DNA of 64,000 nt, from NCBI RefSeq assembly GCF_014201715.1, contig NZ_JACHFD010000013.1, forward strand, positions 62,001 through 126,000. The letters run 5' to 3'. This stretch comes from Haloferula luteola (GTDB taxonomy: Bacteria; Verrucomicrobiota; Verrucomicrobiia; Verrucomicrobiales; Akkermansiaceae). Below are positions 37,717 to 47,350 of the stretch, piece by piece. The position numbers and the translations under genes are program-made. Positions within the stretch are counted from its first letter, which is position 1. Each line of letters opens with the position of its first letter. Under the pieces are notes generated by a model. The model was not told the DNA's origin. It made no database searches and saw only the letters and a list, made by a program, of their open reading frames with translations.

Positions 37717-39221
37717 AATCCGATCCCACATTTCTTGTCGTCGGCCCCGCTCCGGATGCCGCCCTCGCTGCCCTGCTGATGCGGCGCCTTTTGCCCGGCC
37801 GCCCGCTCACCCTTCTGGTGACACCCGGCGATGCCGATCCCATCGGAGAAACCACCACCCCGCTCCTGTGGCAGCAACTCGCGACCATCGGAGGCATCGG
37901 CCGCGATGACCTCCACAAAATCGCCAACCCCACCTGGTCTTTGGGGTTTTCATTGCGCTGGGGCATGCGGGGTCAGTTCCATCGAGCCTTCGAAGCTCCC
38001 TTTTCCAGCCTGCCGACAGGGTTGACCACTCCCTTAGCACGACTCGCCGACGCGGAAGGATTGGGCCAATCCACCACCGGCATGGCCCTGCTCAGCGCGG
38101 GCAAACTGTTTCCGAAAGACCGCCGCAATAGCATCCGCATCCTTGATGGCATCTGCGGTCTCCAGCTCGCTCCCGCACCCTTTTCCCAACTCTTGCTCCG
38201 GGCATGTCAGGCCGCGGGCGCTAAGATCCTCAACGACACCGTCGTCGAAGTTCAATGTTCGGGAGACTCTCTCGTTTCCCTGCGCACTCAGGATGGAACC
38301 GAGCGACGCGCCGATTGGATTCTCGACCTGACCCCTCGCGCCGATGGCCTCCGCTCCCACCTCCCTGAACACCACTGGACAGGTGATCATGCGCCCGGCC
38401 ACTGCACCCGAGCTTGGACGGCCCTGCGCCGCCGTGGCAGCGAAGCCATCCGCTCAGGAGCCACCCTCGAAACTCACGAGTCCGGCTGGCGATGGCGCGT
38501 CGAACACCGCGAACACATCGGCATCGGCGTGGCCTTCCATCCCGATTTCCTCAGCGAAGATGCCGCCTTACAACTCCTTCTCGCGAAGTCCGGCACACCC
38601 TCCTCGGAAGCCCGTCTCCACACCTGGGAAACAGGGCATCACGCACGCCCATGGGTTGGCAACCTCATCGCCATGGGCGACGCCGCAGGATGGACCTCTC
38701 CCCTGACCGGCACGCGCCTCGCTTTGATCGTCCAAGAAGCCCACCAGATCGCTCGAATCCTGGCCGAGAACGAATCTCAGGTCGGCGAAGCCAGCCGCCG
38801 ACTCTACCAAAACTCCTGTCACCAAACACTTCAGGAGATTCAGGATTTTTCCGCCCTCCACCACCGCTTCCATGGCCAACAAAGTTCCGCCTGGTGGGAT
38901 CACGCAGCCGCTGCCACATCCCTCGGCGCTCACGACGAACTGGTCGCCCTCTATCAGCAAGGAGGCGCGAGCCCCGTGCTCGCTCACGCCCTACCCCGCG
39001 GCCAGTCAGCCATGGGCATCGACACCTGGTTGGCCGCGCTGGTCGGACTGGGCGTGCCGGTGACCCACCCCAAGACCATTCCTACAGGCGAACTTGCCTC
39101 CTGGCGTAGCCATCTGGCCGCCCAAACCCAAATGGCCGCCTCCGCCGTTCAGCCCAAAGTTTATCTAGAGGCCGTGGACCGCGATCTCCATCGCCGTCCA
39201 CAACCCCAGAAATTCTACTAA
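37713..39221 (+). CDS. Flavin-dependent tryptophan-halogenase-family protein, copy 2 (catalytic Lys lost)
   Basis: The 502-residue protein is a paralogue of the preceding one, with the same gene overlap (ATGA) and similar length. It is more divergent: the FAD loop reads VVGPAPDAAL rather than GxGxxG, the position of the halogenase lysine holds serine (PTWSLGFSL, Ser76), and WxWxIP is WRWRVE. The MGDAAGWTSPLTGT loop replaces the Glu-containing loop. The fold and the dimeric partner interface may be kept while catalysis is altered or lost, so it could be a regulatory subunit of copy 1. No amino acid or natural-product gene lies nearby to suggest a substrate. Confidence 0.72.
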   Translation: MKSDPTFLVVGPAPDAALAALLMRRLLPGRPLTLLVTPGDADPIGETTTPLLWQQLATIGGIGRDDLHKIANPTWSLGFSLRWGMRGQFHRAFEAPFSSLPTGLTTPLARLADAEGLGQSTTGMALLSAGKLFPKDRRNSIRILDGICGLQLAPAPFSQLLLRACQAAGAKILNDTVVEVQCSGDSLVSLRTQDGTERRADWILDLTPRADGLRSHLPEHHWTGDHAPGHCTRAWTALRRRGSEAIRSGATLETHESGWRWRVEHREHIGIGVAFHPDFLSEDAALQLLLAKSGTPSSEARLHTWETGHHARPWVGNLIAMGDAAGWTSPLTGTRLALIVQEAHQIARILAENESQVGEASRRLYQNSCHQTLQEIQDFSALHHRFHGQQSSAWWDHAAAATSLGAHDELVALYQQGGASPVLAHALPRGQSAMGIDTWLAALVGLGVPVTHPKTIPTGELASWRSHLAAQTQMAASAVQPKVYLEAVDRDLHRRPQPQKFY

Positions 39222-39225
39222 GCGC

Positions 39226-41787
39226 TTATTGACCCGCCGAATTCATCAGCCCCTTGGCCCAGCCTTCGACACTCGCCGAATGCTGGATCATGCGGGCGAT
39301 GGAGGAACTCACTTCATCACTCCCCTTCGGCAACGCCTCCCCAATCGCCTGCAAGCGCTTGGCGTAAGCATTTTGAATCACCACCAGCTCCTTGCGGTAA
39401 GCGGAATCGATCGCGCTCTGCTTGTTGTGGTAGAAGTCGATCGACTTCTTCATGTCCGGAGAAACCTGGAGGGATGCCTTTTCCGCCAAAGAAGCTGGCG
39501 TCGGAATCCGGTGATCGGAGCTCTCCTCCAAATCCTCCACCAACGATTCCACATGGATCCCCCATCGGGTGGCCTCCGATGCATTCAGACCCCGGCGCCA
39601 CACATTCAGATCCCACACCAACTTTGACAGATTGGCTTCCAGATCCTTGTCCCGTTTGGCCACTTGCTCACCGACCAGTTCGATCGCTTTATTGCGCAAG
39701 CTGGCAACATCCGCATGGGCCAAAGCAGGCTCGCCCTCATCGGAAACCAAGCCCGAGCTGATGTCGTTGCTCCACTCGACAATGAATCCATCCGCAAGGG
39801 CTCCGGGATCGAAATCCATCCACCCCGTCCCGGGGACAAATACCAGCCCTTCCCGGCCGACCTGAGGCACCGCCCGCTCACTCCACGCAGTTGCGTCCCA
39901 GCTTTGCCCAGACATCCAGGTCCAATCGAGTCCCTGCTTCTCTCCGCCCAGCCAAAGCCCCTTGGGTGCGGCCACCTTACTCAGAGCCTCCTCCATCCAA
40001 ATCTGCTCGTCGCGAGTCGCTGGCGAGGCCAGCACTCCGCCACCCAATTTTGCCAAGCGGGACGCCTCCGCCTGAGTCATCGGACGCAGAAACACACAGA
40101 ACCTCCTCGAGTCCTGAATTCGTGTCCCCGGCGGGTAACTCGGAGCTGCTTGGTTCTGAGTCTCCGCCGCTCGCACCAACATCGATTCAAGTGAACCCGG
40201 ATTGGTCCCATCGCGATCCCACTCGATCAAAAATGGCATCTCCGTCGTTTCCTCGCGTGCTCGCGCAATGCCCAGTTTGTCGAGACTGGCGTAGCTGCCC
40301 ACCCCATTCGGAGTCGAACTCATCGGCCAGGCAGTCCCATCCACTTGCACCCACTGATTGCCCTCCATGCGGCCCGCACCCACCCACAAAGTTCCGTCAT
40401 CCGGAACCAGCGAGAGCATCCATTGGAATTCCGATTCATCCGCCAAGGTCGCGAGGTGACCTCCATACTGCTCGGCATAGTTCGCCGCCGCGTGCCACGA
40501 CATCGGCTCCTGGACAAAAAGAAAATCGGATTCTCCTCGGCTGACTGAGCCCTTAGGAAGCTGGGAACGCACCCCAGCCACCAGAGCCCGCTGCAGACGA
40601 GCCAGGGATTGCTCCGTCGTCTCATCTCGCTCGGCGGTTGAACCGCTCTCCGCTCCACCCGAGGAGCCTTTCTGAGCCTCCTCGATCATCTTCTTCTGAG
40701 CTTCCAAAGTCTCGGCATTGCGCTGCCGAATCGCTTCGTTCTCATTGCGGACATTCTCCTGTTCCTTCTTCAGGTTTTTCCAAACCACGGAGATCCCGGC
40801 GATCAACACCGCAATGATCACCAAATTCCGCACCAGCACTCCTCCACCTCCGCTCGAAGCATGAGACGTCGCCGCTGGACGCTTGGGGACTGCGCCCGGC
40901 AATGGGGTCGCGGACCGCGCCGGAGCATGGGGAGGCGAAAGGACCGCAGCGCGCTGCACCCCGGCTGTTCCCACGGTCTTCAACTTAGCAGCCGGACTAT
41001 TCAGCCAAGCCCCCAGATCCTTGGCCATTTCTTCCGCCGTGCCATACCTGCGGGAAGGATCTGCCGCCGTCGCCCGCCGCCAAATCGCATCCAGCTTCGC
41101 GTCCCCACAGGTCTTGAAGGCCTCCTGATACTGCGGATCGGGCCGCTGACCGGTCACCAACTCGTGAAAAATCACCCCCACTCCATAAATGTCTGCCTTG
41201 GCATCCCCTGGACGGTGATCGAACAAAACCTCCGGAGCGGTGTACCCCGGGGTCCCCATGATCAGCCCATCCCCTTCTCCATCGGTCGACTGCGCCAATC
41301 CGAAGTCGCCGATCTTGGGATCCAGCTTGGAGGTCAGGAGGATGTTGGCGGGCTTGATATCCCGGTGAAGGATTCCGTTCTCATGGGCATGTCCCAGGCC
41401 TTCACAGATCGCCTTCGCCAGGGTGGCCGCCTGGTCTTTCTCCAGCACCTTGTTCCACGCATAGTGATAGAGGGAACTGCCATCCACATACTCCATCACA
41501 ATGTAGGGCATGCCATCCACATCCCCATAGTCATACACCCCTATCAGGTTGGCGTGATTCAGCTTCGCCATCGCTTTGGCCTCCGTTTCAAAGGAGGCCC
41601 GGAACTCCGGGTCGGCACCAAACTCACGCGGGAGAATCTTGATCGCGACATCTCGATCCAGAGACTTTTGCTTGGCTTTGTAGACGGCCCCCATGCCACC
41701 TTGGGCAATGAAGGACTCAAATTCGAAAGCCGGCAGCAACTCCGAGAGGTGCTCTGGCTGAGGTGCAATGAAGGTTTCTTCACTCAT
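39226..41787 (-). CDS. Transmembrane Ser/Thr protein kinase with two C-type-lectin-like sensor domains
   Basis: The 853-residue protein has a Hanks-type kinase domain (about 20-265) with an IAQGGMGAVYKA Gly loop, Lys50, HRDIKPANIL at 141, DFG at 161 and APE at 184. A Pro/Ala linker leads to one membrane helix (317-336). Outside the cell, a short coiled coil is followed by two related C-type-lectin-like domains (about 420-523 and 560-672; signatures SWHAAANYAEQYGGHLATLAD and WLGGEKQGLDWTWMSG), then a helical C-terminal region. No PASTA repeats are present. It may sense a sugar or protein outside and phosphorylate cytoplasmic targets. It is convergent with the halogenase-like genes (four bases between the stops). 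Confidence 0.88.
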   Translation of the reverse strand: MSEETFIAPQPEHLSELLPAFEFESFIAQGGMGAVYKAKQKSLDRDVAIKILPREFGADPEFRASFETEAKAMAKLNHANLIGVYDYGDVDGMPYIVMEYVDGSSLYHYAWNKVLEKDQAATLAKAICEGLGHAHENGILHRDIKPANILLTSKLDPKIGDFGLAQSTDGEGDGLIMGTPGYTAPEVLFDHRPGDAKADIYGVGVIFHELVTGQRPDPQYQEAFKTCGDAKLDAIWRRATAADPSRRYGTAEEMAKDLGAWLNSPAAKLKTVGTAGVQRAAVLSPPHAPARSATPLPGAVPKRPAATSHASSGGGGVLVRNLVIIAVLIAGISVVWKNLKKEQENVRNENEAIRQRNAETLEAQKKMIEEAQKGSSGGAESGSTAERDETTEQSLARLQRALVAGVRSQLPKGSVSRGESDFLFVQEPMSWHAAANYAEQYGGHLATLADESEFQWMLSLVPDDGTLWVGAGRMEGNQWVQVDGTAWPMSSTPNGVGSYASLDKLGIARAREETTEMPFLIEWDRDGTNPGSLESMLVRAAETQNQAAPSYPPGTRIQDSRRFCVFLRPMTQAEASRLAKLGGGVLASPATRDEQIWMEEALSKVAAPKGLWLGGEKQGLDWTWMSGQSWDATAWSERAVPQVGREGLVFVPGTGWMDFDPGALADGFIVEWSNDISSGLVSDEGEPALAHADVASLRNKAIELVGEQVAKRDKDLEANLSKLVWDLNVWRRGLNASEATRWGIHVESLVEDLEESSDHRIPTPASLAEKASLQVSPDMKKSIDFYHNKQSAIDSAYRKELVVIQNAYAKRLQAIGEALPKGSDEVSSSIARMIQHSASVEGWAKGLMNSAGQ

Positions 41788-41809
41788 GAAATACGACGGG
41801 ACAGGGGTC

Positions 41810-43252
41810 TCAGAAAAGCGGCACTTGGTAAACGATCCACTCAGGGATTTTTACAGAAGCATTGTAAAGAGCATGTAAAACGATGGCCGTGAGCAGGGTC
41901 CGGGAAGCAACGAATGTATAGGAAGCCATCCAGCCCACCATTCCAATCATCAAGAGGCTTGTAATCGACACCCCATGCACCAGGGAGAAAACCGCCGACG
42001 AAAGAACTGCCGCTGAAAAAATCGAAAAACGATTCGCCAGCGATCGAAACAGGATGCCTCGATAGAGGATTTCTTCGGCGATGGGTGCGGCTAGGCATGC
42101 GGACACGATCCCTAACACCAACCCCCACCCGCCGGTTTCGCTCAATGTGAGCCCCCCGGTCGGATCCTCGATCGAATAACGATCAAAGCCCACCCGTAGC
42201 CCGAAGTCCATCACCTGCAAGATCGCGAAGCATCCCAGAACCAACTTTCCATCAAATGGTCCCGCAATCCCCAAGCGATCCACCGCGTGCCGGGTTCGCC
42301 GAAACAACATCCCGAGACCGATCAACGCCGGCAAAAACCGCGTGAGACTATCGAGCGCAATGTAGGCAGGCATCGACAGCACCCCTCCCGATGCCGAGGG
42401 GTCGGCGGCCAACGCCAGTCCCTGATTGAGAGTCATCGTGAATCCATACGAGGCCAAATAGGCCAAAAGAAATACCCCCACGCCGAACGATGCCTTCCAG
42501 CGCTCCGCGTAGTTGAATCGGGAGCCTTTCGAACGAGCGCGCAGAAAAGCCAACAGCGTCCCCGGAACAAACACCAGGCCCCCAAACGCCACGGCAATCA
42601 CCACTCCTCTGGACTTCAATGTGAGTCCCACCAAACGCCCGGTTCGTGTCGACGAAAGCCGAGCGTAGTCATCGAACTCACTGCGTTTCAATGCTCTTAG
42701 GTAGGCAAGATCCCACCACTGTTCGCGCGCCTCAATGATCCGGGCGGTGACCTCCTTTTCTGCCGGAGGCCCCGCCAACCCATAACTTCGGAACGGGCCC
42801 GCAGCAGGACTGGCATCTTCCGACAGGGCCGTCAGCACCGCCAAAGCATAGGCTCCCTCACTTTCCTCCGCCAAACCCATCCGACCCTCTTCCCGCAAAT
42901 AGGGGGCGTTCATCAACTTCTCGAAGCGACTTCTCGAAACTTCGATGGTCCGCTCCAGAGAATCCACACCAAACAAGGCTCTCAGCCAAAAGGGCATTTC
43001 CCCCAGCCCCTCTGCCAGACGGAGGTCCCGGTCCGCCTTGCGCAGAGCCAGCTGCCAGTCGGACGATTGCTCCGCCGCCGTCTTGGGCGGCGCCGGCCCG
43101 AGGCGAGGGACATGCAGGTCCCACAACTGAATGCCCATCAGGAACACCAGTAGGAAAAGAATCGGTTCGGCAAAGCGCCGGCGCAGGAGTTGTCGATAAG
43201 GATTGATAAGATCGAGGGGGGGAATGGGGTGGGGCGACGCATCCTCGACCAA
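41810..43252 (-). CDS. CPBP (abi) family intramembrane metalloprotease with large outside domain, probable TTG start
   Basis: The protein ends with the CPBP membrane core: EEILYRGILFRSLANRF (the EExxxR motif), SLVHGV and HALYNA, the metal-binding segments. Before it is an N-terminal helix, then an outside region of about 180 residues and more helices. No ATG lies upstream of Met at residue 141 of the long frame, so I propose the TTG at 43252, giving MVEDASPHPIPPLDL and 480 residues. CPBP enzymes process membrane or prenylated proteins. It is divergent from a second CPBP gene at 43355, with about 100 bases between the starts. Confidence 0.75.
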   Translation of the reverse strand: MVEDASPHPIPPLDLINPYRQLLRRRFAEPILFLLVFLMGIQLWDLHVPRLGPAPPKTAAEQSSDWQLALRKADRDLRLAEGLGEMPFWLRALFGVDSLERTIEVSRSRFEKLMNAPYLREEGRMGLAEESEGAYALAVLTALSEDASPAAGPFRSYGLAGPPAEKEVTARIIEAREQWWDLAYLRALKRSEFDDYARLSSTRTGRLVGLTLKSRGVVIAVAFGGLVFVPGTLLAFLRARSKGSRFNYAERWKASFGVGVFLLAYLASYGFTMTLNQGLALAADPSASGGVLSMPAYIALDSLTRFLPALIGLGMLFRRTRHAVDRLGIAGPFDGKLVLGCFAILQVMDFGLRVGFDRYSIEDPTGGLTLSETGGWGLVLGIVSACLAAPIAEEILYRGILFRSLANRFSIFSAAVLSSAVFSLVHGVSITSLLMIGMVGWMASYTFVASRTLLTAIVLHALYNASVKIPEWIVYQVPLF

Positions 43253-43354
43253 TCGCCCGGGCCGCGGCAAGCCATCAAGAAGGCCCTTGATCGCGGGATC
43301 CCATCCGCAACGACTTCCCCTCCCAGGGAATTCCGCTGGATTGAACCGCTTCCC

Positions 43355-44410
43355 ATGCCCAGATTGCGCCCGATGCCGACCAAACTGGGAATAGGGCTGG
43401 AATTGGGTGCTCTTGGAATCGCCCTCATCGTCGCAATCATCGGCTGGCGGATGCAGGCTCGGCGAAAAGCTTCTGCCGCAGCCCTCTCCTCCTCCTTCGA
43501 CTCTCCCGATTCCCTCCCCGCAGGCCCGCCTCCCTTGCCAGCGGAGGCGACCCCTCACCTCGCCTCGTCGCCACCGGACCCCGACAACCCATCTATCGCT
43601 CCGCTTGCTCCACCTTCAGCGGAGGTTTCCGCCACGGACGCATCGGCTCCCCACACCCTACTGGACAAAATCCCTACCTCCTGGATCCGCGGCTACGACT
43701 TCGCGCTCATGGCCTTGATCCTTCTCCTCTACCTCTGGCCCATCGTGCTGGTGTTCATGGGGAAACACCCTGAGCAACCGGTGCAAGTCGAGCTTCCCAC
43801 GATCCTCTCGACCATGTTCATGCAGATTGCGCTCACGATTCTCGTGCTCGGTCTCGCCGTGTGGCGCGTCAAGCCAACCCTCTGGCTCGGACTCAAATGG
43901 CCGGGCAAACGCGGCATCGAATGGGTCAAATGGCTGGCCTCCATTCCCATTTGCATTGGCGCGACTTGGATCCTCATGACCGTACTCTACGCAATCGGCG
44001 TGATCCCCTGGCTTCAGGACATGGAAGGCGGTGACGGTCAGCAGGAAGTCGTCAAAGCATTCCAACAGCTCAACGATCCGGTCACTCTGATCTGCCTCGT
44101 GATCATGGCTGCTGTGGTCGCCCCCGTCACCGAAGAGGTCCTCTTCCGCGGATACTTCTACACCATGGTGAAAAGCAAAACCGGTCGGACCGCCGCCGTG
44201 ATCGTCAGCGCCCTCGTTTTTGCCACCGTTCACCACAACACGGTTGCCCTGGTCCCCTTGGCCTTCCTCGCGACTCTTCTGGCACTCAGCTACGAACTAA
44301 GCGGCTCGATCTGGATGCCCATGTCGATCCACGCCGCCTTCAACTCCCTCACCGTGCTTGGGCAACTGGCGATCAAGTTCAACCTGATCCAGGCACCTCC
44401 TGGATCGTGA
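43355..44410 (+). CDS. CPBP (abi) family intramembrane metalloprotease
   Basis: The 351-residue protein starts with one helix (ELGALGIALIVAIIGW), has a Pro/Ser/Ala-rich linker (about 35-105), and then the CPBP core with EEVLFRGYFYT, FATVHHN and HAAFNSLT, which carry the glutamates and histidines of the active site. I use the ATG at 43355 (MPRLRPMP). It overlaps thiL by four bases (GTGA) and is divergent from the first CPBP gene. Confidence 0.85.
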   Translation: MPRLRPMPTKLGIGLELGALGIALIVAIIGWRMQARRKASAAALSSSFDSPDSLPAGPPPLPAEATPHLASSPPDPDNPSIAPLAPPSAEVSATDASAPHTLLDKIPTSWIRGYDFALMALILLLYLWPIVLVFMGKHPEQPVQVELPTILSTMFMQIALTILVLGLAVWRVKPTLWLGLKWPGKRGIEWVKWLASIPICIGATWILMTVLYAIGVIPWLQDMEGGDGQQEVVKAFQQLNDPVTLICLVIMAAVVAPVTEEVLFRGYFYTMVKSKTGRTAAVIVSALVFATVHHNTVALVPLAFLATLLALSYELSGSIWMPMSIHAAFNSLTVLGQLAIKFNLIQAPPGS

Positions 44411-45291
44411 AAACGCTGCGCGACATTGGTGAAGATGCGCTGATTGCCCGCCTCCTCACTCCCTTTCCCCCCTCCACGCTATGCGTCGGGCCGGGCGACG
44501 ACTGCGCAGTCGTCGACGATGGCCATGGCCCATGGCGATTACTGAAAACCGACGCCATCGTAGAAGGAATCCACTTCCTCCGCGAAGCACCGCCAGAGAA
44601 AGTCGGCTGGAAAGCCTGCGCTCGAGTCATCAGCGACTTCGCCGCCATGGGCGGAAGCGCACGCGAAATCATGATCACTCTCGCCTGTCCTCCCGACCTG
44701 GAAATCCACTGGGTCGAAGGGCTTTATCAAGGCATCGCCCGCTGCCTCGCCGCCCACGAAGCCACGCTCGCAGGGGGCGAAACCACCTCAGTCCCGGACG
44801 GGGGGCCCATCATGATTTCCGTGGCAGGAACCGGGCAAGTCGACCGCCGCCACTGCGTTCTGCGAAGTGGGGGCCAGCCCGGCGACGTCATTGCCGTCAC
44901 AGGCACCCTCGGCGGATCGATCCACGGCAAACATCTCGATTTCCAACCTCGCTGCGCGGAAGGGGCCCTGCTCGCACAGGCCGGTGCCAGCGCGATGATG
45001 GACCTCTCCGATGGGATTGCCAAAGATCTCCCCCGGCTTGCGCAAGCCAGCCACTGCCAGTTCGAATGGATTCCTGAAGCTCTGCCTGTGACCCCGGGCT
45101 GCACCCCCGATCAAGCTCTCGGAGACGGCGAGGACTATGAGCTCCTTTTCGCCATTTCTCCAGCTCGCTGGCACGCCCTCGTTCTCAAATGGCCCGAAGA
45201 GCTGGCCCCCATTCACGCCGTGGGCCGATTGCTCGAAGGCCCCTTTTGCGAATCCGCCATACAAGGTGGCTGGGAACATTTCCGAACCTAA
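44407..45291 (+). CDS. thiL: Thiamine-monophosphate kinase
   Basis: This kinase adds the second phosphate to make thiamine diphosphate. The 294-residue protein has the ThiL ATP and metal segments: GPGDDCAVV, KTDAIVEGIHF, VISDFAAMGG, MDLSDGIAKDL and GDGEDYELLF. The start is GTG at 44407, overlapping the CPBP stop by four bases. The thiE gene is elsewhere in the window (53.8 kb), so the pathway is dispersed. Confidence 0.93.
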   Translation: MKTLRDIGEDALIARLLTPFPPSTLCVGPGDDCAVVDDGHGPWRLLKTDAIVEGIHFLREAPPEKVGWKACARVISDFAAMGGSAREIMITLACPPDLEIHWVEGLYQGIARCLAAHEATLAGGETTSVPDGGPIMISVAGTGQVDRRHCVLRSGGQPGDVIAVTGTLGGSIHGKHLDFQPRCAEGALLAQAGASAMMDLSDGIAKDLPRLAQASHCQFEWIPEALPVTPGCTPDQALGDGEDYELLFAISPARWHALVLKWPEELAPIHAVGRLLEGPFCESAIQGGWEHFRT

Positions 45292-45294
45292 CTC

Positions 45295-45753
45295 ATGCTG
45301 CACATCGTCCTCGTCGCACCCGAGATCCCTCACAATGCCGGAGCCGCTGGGCGCCTGGCACTCGCCACCGGTGCCCGCCTCCACCTCGTGAAGCCACTCG
45401 GGTTCTCTCTTGATGACAAACACGTCCGGAGGACCGGGCTTGATTACTGGAAAGACGTCGACCTTCACGTTTGGGAAGACTTCCCCTCCCTTCTCCAATC
45501 GGCGGACTCCAGCTCCCGATTTTGGTTTCTCAGCACCAAAGCCACCCGCTCCCACTGGGAAGCAGGATTCGAAGAGGGAGATTACCTCGTCTTCGGTTGC
45601 GAATCCCGGGGGCTCCCCGAACCGATGATCCAAGCCGCCGGAATGCAAGCACTCCGCATTCCGATGGCCCAGGAGTCGACCCGCAGTCTCAACCTCTCCA
45701 CCGCCATCGCCATCACCCTCTACGAGGCGGTTCGGCAAACGGGTGGCATGTGA
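45295..45753 (+). CDS. trmL: tRNA (cytidine(34)-2'-O)-methyltransferase
   Basis: The 152-residue SPOUT-class protein starts LHIVLVAPEIPHNAGAAGR, and has the knot motifs LVFGCESRGLP and RIPMAQESTRSLNLSTAIAI. This matches TrmL, which methylates the wobble nucleotide of tRNA-Leu. It lies three bases after thiL and is convergent with rseP, with only two bases between their stops. Confidence 0.93.
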   Translation: MLHIVLVAPEIPHNAGAAGRLALATGARLHLVKPLGFSLDDKHVRRTGLDYWKDVDLHVWEDFPSLLQSADSSSRFWFLSTKATRSHWEAGFEEGDYLVFGCESRGLPEPMIQAAGMQALRIPMAQESTRSLNLSTAIAITLYEAVRQTGGM

Positions 45754-45755
45754 AA

Positions 45756-47240
45756 TCAGGACTCAGCCGGTGCGGGGAATACCAACTTCTCCCGCTTTGG
45801 ACCGCTGCCCATGCCAAAATCATCGGCCACATCCTTGGAGGTCACGTAAATCATCACGCTGAACAACAAGAACACGAAACCAAGCTGCAGGACTTCCAGA
45901 AACTTCACATTCACCGGCCGCCGCGCGATTGATTCCATCACCGCAATGGTGATGTGGCCACCATCCAGCACCGGCAGTGGAAGCAAATTCAAAAGCGCCA
46001 GGTTGATGTTGATCAGCACCATGAACTCCAGGAGGCGGTTCATCGGATGATCCATCAATAACGAGTAAAACTGGATCTTTCCGATCCCGACGGGACCACT
46101 CAAGTGCTGGATTCCCAAGCTGGAATCCGCCGACGCCACACTGCTCACCGTGACCCACATCTGGCGCAAAACATTCACGACCTGAGAAACTGGCGACGGC
46201 CGTACCCAAATCTGGCGAGCCCCACCGTCTTCACCCGGCTCATTCACGAAGGTAGCACCAATCATATAACGAGGTGGATCGAAAACGGGGGAAGTGGGCT
46301 TTACCGGTGTCACCGTCATCACCTTCTCCTCACCGTCTCGCTGCACCGTCACCTCCACCGGTTCCGCGCCATTGGCCTGGAGAAAATCAAATGCCTGCTG
46401 GCTGTCGACGATGGGGGTGTCGTTGAACGCCAACAAAAGGTCGCCCGCCTCCAACCCCGCCAAAACCGCCGGTGCATTTTCCGAATCGGAAAGCGGGATG
46501 ATTGCCACCGGTCCCTCCATCGGAGAAATCCCCACCTGCCGGACAGCGCGCCGCTGCCACCACTCCGTCTCCGGAATCTCAAATTCAGAAACCAGAGTCA
46601 TTTCGCCCACTCCGGGACGATTCACAGTGAACGAAATCTCCTGCCCCTTGCTGGTCACCACCTGCATCAACACGCTGTCCAGAGTGCCCACCCACATGTC
46701 GACCGGGTTCCCATTCACGGCGATGATTTCATCCCCACGCTGAAAGCCTGCCCGTTCGGCGGGGCTATCTTTCTGTACCCAACCCACTTGCCGCGTCGGA
46801 ATGGAGTCTTCCGGTTTGCCCACCACCCAAATCAAAACCGCCGCCGTGAACGCAAGCAGGAAGGAGAACAATGGGCCCGCAAACGCCACAATGATCTTAT
46901 CCAGAGGGGAAATCGGCGGCAACGCCTCCTTGTCCTTCCGATGATCCCCCTCGATCGCCTCCATCGGCGCCATCTGGGGCAATGCCACAAAGCCTCCGGC
47001 GGGGATCCAACCCAAGCCATATTGAACCCCATTGACTTCCTTCTTCCAGATCGGCTTCCCAAACCAGATCTGAAAACGATCAATCCGCAATCCCCGCCAC
47101 TTCGCTGCCCAAAAATGGCCCAGCTCGTGGACAAAAATGATCAGGTTGAAAAACAAGATCACAACCAGGATCAGCAAAACGTGGGTAAAGGGACCAATCG
47201 ATTCCATGACGAAGTTCGCCGGCAGCCTAAGCTCGGTCAT
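45756..47240 (-). CDS. rseP: RIP zinc metalloprotease (RseP-type site-2 protease)
   Basis: The 494-residue membrane protein has the zinc motif HELGH (38-42), two PDZ domains (about 155-325), and the C-terminal NLLPLPVLDGGH segment that supplies the Asp ligand. Site-2 proteases of this type cut anti-sigma factors within the membrane to release ECF sigma factors. This makes it a reasonable partner of the ECF module at 12.5 kb, though no link is shown. I use the ATG at 47240, which follows a GGGGGG stretch; ATG 47207 is possible. The N-terminal extension before the first helix is short. Confidence 0.93.
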   Translation of the reverse strand: MTELRLPANFVMESIGPFTHVLLILVVILFFNLIIFVHELGHFWAAKWRGLRIDRFQIWFGKPIWKKEVNGVQYGLGWIPAGGFVALPQMAPMEAIEGDHRKDKEALPPISPLDKIIVAFAGPLFSFLLAFTAAVLIWVVGKPEDSIPTRQVGWVQKDSPAERAGFQRGDEIIAVNGNPVDMWVGTLDSVLMQVVTSKGQEISFTVNRPGVGEMTLVSEFEIPETEWWQRRAVRQVGISPMEGPVAIIPLSDSENAPAVLAGLEAGDLLLAFNDTPIVDSQQAFDFLQANGAEPVEVTVQRDGEEKVMTVTPVKPTSPVFDPPRYMIGATFVNEPGEDGGARQIWVRPSPVSQVVNVLRQMWVTVSSVASADSSLGIQHLSGPVGIGKIQFYSLLMDHPMNRLLEFMVLININLALLNLLPLPVLDGGHITIAVMESIARRPVNVKFLEVLQLGFVFLLFSVMIYVTSKDVADDFGMGSGPKREKLVFPAPAES

Positions 47241-47350
47241 CCCCCCATCAAGAAGTTAAAGCGCCTTCTCCAACCTCCCATTTTTCCCCCTTGATCGCGC
47301 CTCGCAAGGGGATTGACGGAGCGGGCCGGAATTTCCGACACTCCCCAGCC

